DNA from: an uncultured Lachnospiraceae bacterium
GTDB taxonomy: Bacteria; Bacillota; Clostridia; Lachnospirales; Lachnospiraceae
Direction of reading: 5' to 3'
Assembly (NCBI GenBank): GCA_900313265.1
Contig: OMRN01000415.1
Span: 1 to 7,266, forward strand
Length of the DNA: 7,266 nucleotides
Shown here: positions 1-5,237 of the stretch, piece after piece
Layout of the letters: every line of letters starts with the position of its first letter
Position numbering within the stretch: the stretch's first letter is position 1
The notes under the pieces: model-generated
Seen by the model: only the letters and a program-made list of their open reading frames with translations
Told to the model about the DNA's origin: nothing
The model's database searches: none
Made by a program: the position numbers and the translations under genes

Positions 1-629
1 ATTGCAACAGTGTAATCGCCGCTCATTCCCATCGACAATTCGACACCAATACCATTATGAATTTTTTTCTCAAATAAGTCAACAGATAATTGCCTTAAAT
101 TCACAAAATATTGACGATTTTCTTCCGGATTTTCAACATATGGTGCAATTGCCATAAGTCCGCAGACATCAAGACCGGGCAGGGCACATACTTCTTCATA
201 GAATTTTCTGCATTCTTCGAAAGACACTCCGAATTTCGATTCTTCCTCTCCGACATTAACTTCGAGAAGAATCCGGACCGTAAGATTTTTCTTTACGGCT
301 TCCTTGCTGATTGCCTCTGCTAAATGAAGGCTGTCAACGGAATGAATCATATAGGCCACGCCTACGATATCCTTAACTTTATTTGTCTGCAGATGCCCGA
401 TCATATGCCATCTGACATCCTGTGGCATCTCCGGCTTCTTTTTTAAGATTTCCTGGACCTTGTTTTCACCGAAATCGCGGCATCCCGCTTCATAAACCGG
501 CATCATATCCGATATCGGTTTTGTCTTGGAAACGGCAATGAGTTTGCAGTCCTCTTCGTTTCTGCCGCATTCTTTCAAAATGGAAATCATTTCGTTTTTG
601 ATATGTAAATAATTCTCTCCCGTATTCAT
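1..629 (-). CDS. yggS: YggS/YlmE (PLPBP) family pyridoxal phosphate homeostasis protein, 3' end cut off
   Basis: This is a PLP-binding protein of the alanine-racemase-like TIM-barrel fold. The family has no confirmed catalytic activity and acts in vitamin B6 and amino/keto acid homeostasis in the cytoplasm. Translation from the ATG at 629 gives 209 residues, open to the window edge; the family is usually about 225-235 residues, so only a short C-terminal piece is missing. Visible motifs are AVSKTKP, with K35 as the expected PLP Schiff-base lysine, FGENKVQE (about 53-60), WHMIGHLQTNK (family signature), and SMGMSGDYTVA near the visible end, which contributes to the phosphate-binding region in relatives. 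An AGGA ribosome binding site at 637-640 sits 7 bases before the ATG and supports this start. It follows the HlyD-like gene by 59 bases on the same strand, so cotranscription is likely. In Firmicutes the next gene is often sepF; that would lie outside the window. Identification is firm; the exact physiological role is not. Confidence 0.96.
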   Translation of the reverse strand, partial: MNTGENYLHIKNEMISILKECGRNEEDCKLIAVSKTKPISDMMPVYEAGCRDFGENKVQEILKKKPEMPQDVRWHMIGHLQTNKVKDIVGVAYMIHSVDSLHLAEAISKEAVKKNLTVRILLEVNVGEEESKFGVSFEECRKFYEEVCALPGLDVCGLMAIAPYVENPEENRQYFVNLRQLSVDLFEKKIHNGIGVELSMGMSGDYTVA

Positions 630-688
630 ATTTCAATCCTTTTCTTTATAAGATTATGAAATTTTCTTGTTAATACTTAATTTTACGG

Positions 689-2095
689 TTACTGATAAAT
701 AATATCATCGTCGTTAACCGTGGACGCATCCAGCACGATATAGTCATACGCACGAAGACCGTAGGTGGAGTTTGGCGTAACAATCGAGTATTCTTCATTC
801 TGGTACTGGATGGTAATCTGACGGAAATCGGCATATCCCTTATTGATGTTGTATACACCGATCAGGGTGCCCTTCTTGCTGGCCGTAAAACTTTGCGTCG
901 AATCCAGTTTTATAATGACCGTACCGAGTTCGATTTCCGGAGCATTGATGTAATAATACCCGTATTTGTTATCGTAAATCTCGGTCTTGATCTCAACATT
1001 CGCCAGCTGTCCTTTGTCATTATAAGACTGAATATTGAAATAAACCGATCCGTCATCGTCAAGTACGGTACCGTATTCTTCCGGAATCAGGAAAAATTCC
1101 TTCTCTACGATGGAAGTATTCGGAATCTTCAGTCCGGTTTTTTCCTCCATAACAATCTCAATATCCATAAAACGGTCATTTACGAACGAAGAAACATAAT
1201 TCCGGAAGGAAAGCACAACAAAAGTTCCTTCTCCGTGTTTAACCACATCCGTTGCCGCGTAACAGGAAGTCTGGTTCTTTAAAAATTTTACAAGCACATT
1301 CCCCTCTTCCTTGATTTTCTGGGCCGTGCTTTCGTCCGTCTCAATAACAACTTTCCAGTCTTCGGAAGTCACAAGCTTATATACGGCATTCCCCGAAGCA
1401 ACGAGTTCGTTATTCACGAACTGCTTTTTCTCGTAATCCTTTCGCTTGAAATGGTCCACCGTAATGTTGTCCAGCGAAACATCCTCGTAATTATCCATGG
1501 AAAAAACCACATATCCGCTTCTCGGTGCATATTTCATCTTAATCGAATTTCCGTAATGACCGGAAGACATGTTGTCAATCGAATTTAAAACGTTTAAATT
1601 GGACAGTTTCAGCGTGGTTCCCTGAAGATTATATTTAAAATCGTAAACCGGTGTAAATTTCTTTGTGGAAAAATCCTTGGTAAAGGATACGATTTCATTC
1701 TTGATTTCGTTAAAATCCTCATTGGACATAATCCGGTCGTCTTCCGAAGCATTCTTTAACATTTCGGCAAGTTCCCCGCTTGAATCGACCGAATAAACCA
1801 GATCACCGCTTGCCACGCGTTCCCCTTCTCTGGTGTAATAATTCACATAACCGGCATCCTGGGCATAAACGATTTCTTCCTCACGCAAAACAAGCCCGTT
1901 AAAAGTAGCCGGTGTTGTAAGCGAACCGACTTTTACCTCGTAACCGGCAACCGGATTGGAACGTATATAGGCAAAAAGCGAATAAATAATATAGCCGCCG
2001 ATAATCACAAAAACAATAATACCGATGTTGATATTCAGCGGTTTATTTGCCCGTACCGTTCTTCTTCTGTTTTTCTGTTCTTTATTCTCGCTCAT
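689..2095 (-). CDS. HlyD-like membrane-anchored adaptor protein
   Basis: This 468-residue protein has a short basic cytoplasmic N-terminus (KNRRRTVRANK), one membrane segment at about residues 22-44, and a large extracellular part. Residues about 66-104 resemble half of a lipoyl/barrel-sandwich domain, including GYVNYYTREGERVASGDLVY. About 105-175 is a short polar, partly helical stretch in place of a long coiled-coil hairpin. A second barrel-sandwich half follows at about 190-245 (APRSGYVVF to GNAVYKLV). The later part contains GLKIPNTSIV (about 321-330) and a C-terminal beta region (GVYNINKGYADF to the end), as in membrane-fusion/HlyD adaptors. In Gram-positives such proteins may assist export or act as structural envelope proteins, but no transporter partner is encoded here. 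The start has only a weak GGA upstream, and I see no confident promoter between it and the terminator at 2181-2213. Its neighbour yggS suggests a link to the ylm/division cluster, which is inference. The fold-family call is fairly sure; the function is unknown. Confidence 0.8.
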   Translation of the reverse strand: MSENKEQKNRRRTVRANKPLNINIGIIVFVIIGGYIIYSLFAYIRSNPVAGYEVKVGSLTTPATFNGLVLREEEIVYAQDAGYVNYYTREGERVASGDLVYSVDSSGELAEMLKNASEDDRIMSNEDFNEIKNEIVSFTKDFSTKKFTPVYDFKYNLQGTTLKLSNLNVLNSIDNMSSGHYGNSIKMKYAPRSGYVVFSMDNYEDVSLDNITVDHFKRKDYEKKQFVNNELVASGNAVYKLVTSEDWKVVIETDESTAQKIKEEGNVLVKFLKNQTSCYAATDVVKHGEGTFVVLSFRNYVSSFVNDRFMDIEIVMEEKTGLKIPNTSIVEKEFFLIPEEYGTVLDDDGSVYFNIQSYNDKGQLANVEIKTEIYDNKYGYYYINAPEIELGTVIIKLDSTQSFTASKKGTLIGVYNINKGYADFRQITIQYQNEEYSIVTPNSTYGLRAYDYIVLDASTVNDDDIIYQ

Positions 2096-2180
2096 TTTAT
2101 TCCGGAAAAAATCTTAATTTATCCGATAAATGCCATACGCAAGCTGTAAAATCCCCGTTAGTTCTCGCTTAATCAAGTAA

Positions 2181-2213
2181 AAAGGAAAGCCCCAGAAAAC
2201 GGTTTCTGAGGCT
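2181..2213 (-). terminator. intrinsic terminator of the P-loop protein gene
   Basis: On the minus strand an 11-bp stem (AGCCTCAGAAA with TTTCTGGGGCT) closes a 4-base CCGT loop and is followed by a U-rich run (TTTCCTTTTTAC). The stem arms are 2203-2213 and 2188-2198. The only non-Watson-Crick pair is G-U in the minus-strand RNA, whereas the plus-strand RNA would have a C-A mismatch there and lacks a U-tract. The terminator therefore acts on minus-strand transcripts. It lies 27 bases past the stop codon of the P-loop gene and separates it from the HlyD-like gene. Confidence 0.88.
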
Positions 2214-2239
2214 GAAATCCACCTTATTCCATACGATTT

Positions 2240-2659
2240 TTATAAAGCAACGAGTACACGGTCTTCGAGGGAAGCAGGTACATCGCCGTCGGAAGTGGAA
2301 ACCGAAATATAAATATCCACACCGAATTTATCACTTAAAAGTTCAAGAGAATGAACAATCTCTTCCAGGGAATTAATATCAATATTGGCCAGTTTCAGGA
2401 AATTATCAAAATACATCTGCTGAAGATCGTGATCCTGAGAAATAATACCGGAAAGGAAACCTAAGAATTTATCGCTTGAATCCAACATATACTCGGAAGC
2501 ATTAATCAGTCGGATTTTGTTGTTGAGTTCATACATATGTTTTGTGGTCGTATCGATATAAACCACATTACCTAAAATTGTTTTAACTTCTTCGTTAACC
2601 TTCTCCAAAAGTACTTTGGATTTTCCCTTTCCGTTCTTGCCTGTAATCATTCGCACCAT
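2240..2659 (-). CDS. small P-loop NTPase-like protein of unknown function
   Basis: This 139-residue soluble protein opens with a Walker A motif: G7-K-N-G-K-G12-K13-S14 fits GxxxxGKS. A hydrophobic strand ending in an acidic residue (NVVYID, 31-36) and another strand (IRLINASEY, 49-57) follow. QQMYFDN (80-86) is a possible Walker B, with D85 as the candidate acidic residue, and DIYISVSTS (115-123) looks like a further core strand. There is no LSGGQ-type ABC signature and no membrane segment or signal peptide, so it is not an ABC ATPase. Similar short clostridial proteins exist and are sometimes automatically labelled ATP-binding or PilT-like; that label does not establish a function. The start is supported by a strong GGAGGG ribosome binding site. 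It has its own promoter and terminator and seems to be a one-gene unit between a cell-wall operon and the HlyD/yggS pair. That it is a real gene is near certain; nucleotide binding is likely; its role is unknown. Confidence 0.88.
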   Translation of the reverse strand: MVRMITGKNGKGKSKVLLEKVNEEVKTILGNVVYIDTTTKHMYELNNKIRLINASEYMLDSSDKFLGFLSGIISQDHDLQQMYFDNFLKLANIDINSLEEIVHSLELLSDKFGVDIYISVSTSDGDVPASLEDRVLVAL

Positions 2660-2667
2660 AATGTAAC

Positions 2668-2674
2668 ACCCTCC
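2668..2674 (-). promoter_or_regulatory. ribosome binding site of the P-loop protein gene
   Basis: The minus strand reads GGAGGGT, a strong Shine-Dalgarno match. From GGAGG to the ATG at 2659 is 10 bases, slightly longer than optimal. No in-frame alternative start lies closer to it, and the next Met (residue 4) would be further away, so it supports the start at 2659. Confidence 0.75.
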
Positions 2675-2699
2675 GTAAAAGAAATATTTTTACTCTTCT

Positions 2700-2728
2700 A
2701 TTATACTGAATATCTCCGAAAATAACAA
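2700..2728 (-). promoter_or_regulatory. sigma-A type promoter of the P-loop protein gene
   Basis: On the minus strand TTGTTA (2728-2723) is separated by exactly 17 bases from a perfect TATAAT (2705-2700). The -35 box matches TTGACA at four of six positions. The predicted transcription start is near 2693, giving a leader of about 34 bases that contains the GGAGGG site. The promoter lies wholly in the 85-base gap after the carboxypeptidase gene. No terminator is visible between that gene and this promoter, so read-through from the upstream operon may add to expression. Confidence 0.82.
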
Positions 2729-2744
2729 CTCATTTTAGAGGAAT

Positions 2745-3719
2745 TTAATCATGTATCGCAAGCATGGCGGACGTATCCGTGTAGGATGATTCCCTGTCCG
2801 GTGCATGCAGGATAACCGTAATGTAATATTTGTTATCGGAGTCCTTTTCGTACATCACAAGACAGCTTCCCGCAGCCGCCGTGGTTCCTGTTTTACCGCC
2901 TAAGACTACGACATCCGGAGGCAGATTATACGAATCTTTGAAAAAGAGATTCGTACTGCCGACTTCGATTTCCTTCACATTCCCGGTAGCATCGTAAAAC
3001 GAAGTCGTATAAGCCACCTGTCCGATGATATTCTTAAACTCGTCAATTTTTAACGCTTCGTTAAAAATCAGATACATGTCATATGCCGTGGTCAGATGAC
3101 CTTCCTCGGTAAGGCCGTGCGGATTGCAAAAATGCGTATTCGTAGCCCCGAGCGCATAAGCCTCGGCATTCATCGCCTTTACAAATGTATCCACGCTTCC
3201 GCCGACGTGTTCGGCAACTGCTAAAGCCGCATCGTTTGCGGAGCAGACTAACATAATATTCAGCGCCTGCTCAAGCGTCATGGTATCTCCGGGTCTGAGT
3301 CCCGCTGTCTGTGCACCGGACTCGGTAACCATGGCATTCTCCGTAACCGTAATGCGGTCATTTAAGTTTCCGTATTTAAGCGCAACCAGCGCGGTCATGA
3401 TTTTTGTCGTTGACGCGGGGTTCATGGTATCATACATATTCTTGCCGTATAAAACGGTAAGATTCGTCGTATTGAAAAGTGCTCCGGAATCTGCCTGAAT
3501 TAAATCAAATGATGCGGCATAATCCCCGTTATCCACACAGATACTCTGAGAATACCCGGTCAGTTCGGAATTGACCTGTGCGGAATTCACCATGGTATAA
3601 GCCGAAGATTCCATATCCCGGTCAAATTTCATGCTGTATCCGCTACCGCCGCATCCGGTTAAAAGTACGGCAATAAGAGCCATTCCAATGATAAGAAATG
3701 CTTTATTTATACATTTCAC
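2745..3719 (-). CDS. lipoprotein D-alanyl-D-alanine carboxypeptidase (PBP5/DacF-like, peptidase S11)
   Basis: This low-molecular-weight penicillin-binding protein should remove the terminal D-Ala from peptidoglycan stem peptides outside the membrane and so limit cross-linking. In its 324 residues all three serine-transpeptidase motifs are present: S103-T-T-K106 (nucleophile serine), S160-A-N162, and K276-T-G in [11 protein letters not shown]. The N-terminus has a hydrophobic signal ending in LLTGC, a lipobox with C23 as the lipidated residue. The protein stops at about the end of the catalytic domain and lacks the C-terminal beta domain and amphipathic anchor helix of classical PBP5; lipid anchoring presumably replaces them. 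About 60 polar residues separate the lipobox from the catalytic domain. The start codon lies inside the end of mgsA (17-base overlap, different frame) with only a weak Shine-Dalgarno, which suggests translational coupling. It is the last gene of the PBP2-rodA-mgsA operon. Family assignment is very sure; D,D-carboxypeptidase rather than endopeptidase activity is inferred. Confidence 0.94.
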   Translation of the reverse strand: MKCINKAFLIIGMALIAVLLTGCGGSGYSMKFDRDMESSAYTMVNSAQVNSELTGYSQSICVDNGDYAASFDLIQADSGALFNTTNLTVLYGKNMYDTMNPASTTKIMTALVALKYGNLNDRITVTENAMVTESGAQTAGLRPGDTMTLEQALNIMLVCSANDAALAVAEHVGGSVDTFVKAMNAEAYALGATNTHFCNPHGLTEEGHLTTAYDMYLIFNEALKIDEFKNIIGQVAYTTSFYDATGNVKEIEVGSTNLFFKDSYNLPPDVVVLGGKTGTTAAAGSCLVMYEKDSDNKYYITVILHAPDRESSYTDTSAMLAIHD

Positions 3720-4098
3720 GCCACTCTAAATCTCCTCTGTCAAGGGATTTGATTAACAGTTCCGCACTGGCTAAGTTCGTCGCAATGGGAATGTTGTGAA
3801 TATCGCACAACCGTACAACATTGCTGATTTCCGGCTCATGGTCTTTTGCAGTCAGCGGATCGCGAAGGAAAATGACCAGATCAATCTGGTTATGTTCAAT
3901 CTGCGCACCAATCTGCTGTTCACCGCCGAGATGGCCGGCTAAATACTTGTGAATGTTTAAATTGGTTACTTCTTCAATCAAACGCCCTGTCGTTCCTGTA
4001 GCATAAAGCTCGTTCTTACAAAGAATTCCCCTGTAAGCGATGCAGAAATTCTGCATCAGTTTTTTCTTTGCATCATGTGCAATCAGTGCAATGTTCAT
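3703..4098 (-). CDS. mgsA: methylglyoxal synthase with substituted active-site aspartates
   Basis: Methylglyoxal synthase converts dihydroxyacetone phosphate to methylglyoxal and phosphate in the cytoplasm, bypassing lower glycolysis when phosphate is short. The protein has 131 residues, the normal length for the small Gram-positive form. Recognisable are [10 protein letters not shown] (H8, D9, K12), the phosphate-binding YATGTTG (32-38), [10 protein letters not shown] (58-67), [15 protein letters not shown] (77-91) and [11 protein letters not shown] (103-113). By alignment with E. coli MgsA as I recall it, H8, D9, D80 and H87 match H19, D20, D91 and H98. The catalytic base D71 is E60 here, D101 is E90, and S65 of the phosphate site is A54. 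The codons are GAA at both changed acidic positions. It sits 17 bases after rodA and overlaps the carboxypeptidase gene. Placement of mgsA after rodA is, as I recall, common in Clostridia. The family call is very sure; whether activity is normal is open. Confidence 0.94.
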   Translation of the reverse strand: MNIALIAHDAKKKLMQNFCIAYRGILCKNELYATGTTGRLIEEVTNLNIHKYLAGHLGGEQQIGAQIEHNQIDLVIFLRDPLTAKDHEPEISNVVRLCDIHNIPIATNLASAELLIKSLDRGDLEWREMYK

Positions 4099-4115
4099 TT
4101 TTGCTACCCCACCCG

Positions 4116-5237
4116 TTAGTTAGTATACTTCTGTTCACACTGCAGTCCCACGTTTAACACAAAACCCATTCCGATGTAAAGACTTACAAGGGAAGTCAGT
4201 CCTGCGGAAACGAAAGGAAGCGGAAGTCCGGTATTCGGGAAAAGTCCCGTAGCTACCGCGATGTTTACCATTCCCTGAAATCCCACCAGGGCCCCCATTC
4301 CTGCGGCGACAATCCTTCCGGATATGTCTTTCGATTTGTGAGCAATGATAAAACATTCCGCCACAATTCCCAGAAGGAGCAAAATCACGAGAGCGGATCC
4401 GATAAAACCGAGTTCTTCTCCGATAATCGTAAAAATAAAGTCCGTCTGGGGTTTGGATATAAAATTACCGTTTTTCACGGAATTTACAACATTATTGTTC
4501 AAACCTTTTCCGGTTAGTTTACCGCTTCCGATCGCCATTACCGAATTTAACTGCTGATAGGCTTCTTCAAGTTCGTACTGTTCGGGATGAAGCCAGGCTA
4601 AAATACGGTCCTGCTGATAAGGCTTTAAAATCTTCTGGTTCGGCTGAAGAATATAAATAAACAAAAGCACGGCAGCAGGTATGGCAACGCCGAGCGTACC
4701 GAGTACATATTTGTACGGTACTTCACCGCAGAACAAGACCACACACATAACCAGAAAAATAACAATGGTCGTGGAGAGGTCCGGCTGCATGGCAATTAAA
4801 AGAAGCGGCGGAACCATTAATGCAATGCTAAGAAGAATAAAACGAATGTCTTTCATTTTATCCCTAAATTTCATTATAAACTGTGCGTAAAACAGAATCA
4901 ACAGAATTTTTGCAAGCTCGGACGGCTGTACGGCAATTCCGATGTTCAGCCAGCGCTGTGCACCGCCGTGCGTTTCGCCGAATAATTTTACCAAAACAAG
5001 GAGTCCTAAGTTCCCTACATAGATTAACCACCACAGTTTTAAGAGTTTGGTGTAATCCATGAAGGACAAAAGAATCATAATGACAAAGCCGAAAATAAAG
5101 CCGTAAATCTGCTTGTTCTGTATGGATTTCTCGGCACTTCCGACTGCAAGAATTCCGATTACCGTAATCGCAATCAGCATAATAATCAGTCTGAAATTGT
5201 AATCCTTAAAGCGATATTCGCTGAATTTAAAAAGCAT
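4116..5237 (-). CDS. rodA: RodA-type SEDS peptidoglycan glycosyltransferase
   Basis: RodA polymerises lipid II into glycan strands in the membrane and works with its partner class B PBP in cell elongation. The 373-residue protein is rich in hydrophobic segments consistent with the ten-helix SEDS fold. Family motifs in order: GAQRWLNIG (92-100), QPSELAK (104-110) with conserved E107, QPDLSTT (151-157), [14 protein letters not shown] (206-219), [13 protein letters not shown] (234-246), [15 protein letters not shown] (264-278) with D266 at the position of the catalytic aspartate, and [16 protein letters not shown] near the C-terminus. Its ATG follows the PBP2 TAA with no bases between, behind an AGGAGG site inside the PBP2 tail, so synthesis of the pair is likely coupled. 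RodA is chosen over FtsW because of the GAQRW motif, the PBP2 neighbour and the elongation context. A sporulation or division SEDS paralogue is the alternative. Confidence 0.93.
   Translation of the reverse strand: MLFKFSEYRFKDYNFRLIIMLIAITVIGILAVGSAEKSIQNKQIYGFIFGFVIMILLSFMDYTKLLKLWWLIYVGNLGLLVLVKLFGETHGGAQRWLNIGIAVQPSELAKILLILFYAQFIMKFRDKMKDIRFILLSIALMVPPLLLIAMQPDLSTTIVIFLVMCVVLFCGEVPYKYVLGTLGVAIPAAVLLFIYILQPNQKILKPYQQDRILAWLHPEQYELEEAYQQLNSVMAIGSGKLTGKGLNNNVVNSVKNGNFISKPQTDFIFTIIGEELGFIGSALVILLLLGIVAECFIIAHKSKDISGRIVAAGMGALVGFQGMVNIAVATGLFPNTGLPLPFVSAGLTSLVSLYIGMGFVLNVGLQCEQKYTN

Noticed and set aside
645..673. Possible promoter before yggS: TTAACA, 17 bases, TATAAA on the minus strand.
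   Set aside because: The predicted transcription start falls inside the Shine-Dalgarno site of yggS, leaving almost no leader. The region is very AT-rich, so a chance match is likely.
893..1282. Plus-strand open frames such as 893-1282, 111-323, 3280-3498, 4345-4557 and 5705-5944.
   Set aside because: They lie antisense within well-supported genes and their translations show no recognisable domain; they are reading-frame shadows.
2096..2180. Promoter for the HlyD-like gene (TTGATT and TTTACA boxes were examined).
   Set aside because: No -10 box at acceptable spacing scored better than about half the consensus. A promoter is expected here because of the terminator, but I cannot place it.
2240..2659. 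P-loop protein as an ABC transporter ATPase fragment serving the HlyD-like adaptor.
   Set aside because: No ABC signature, Q-loop or H-loop is visible, and a strong terminator separates the two genes.
2675..2693. Small hairpin GTAAAA/TTTTAC at the very 5' end of the P-loop gene leader.
   Set aside because: Only 6 bp, mostly A-U, with a 7-base loop; too weak to call a regulatory element without comparison to relatives.
4435..4470. RodA catalytic-loop motif reads KPQTDFIF instead of the HTDFIF seen in many SEDS proteins.
   Set aside because: The catalytic Asp and the following GEELGF are intact, and a residue other than His before TDFIF seems common in Clostridia, so it is probably ordinary variation.
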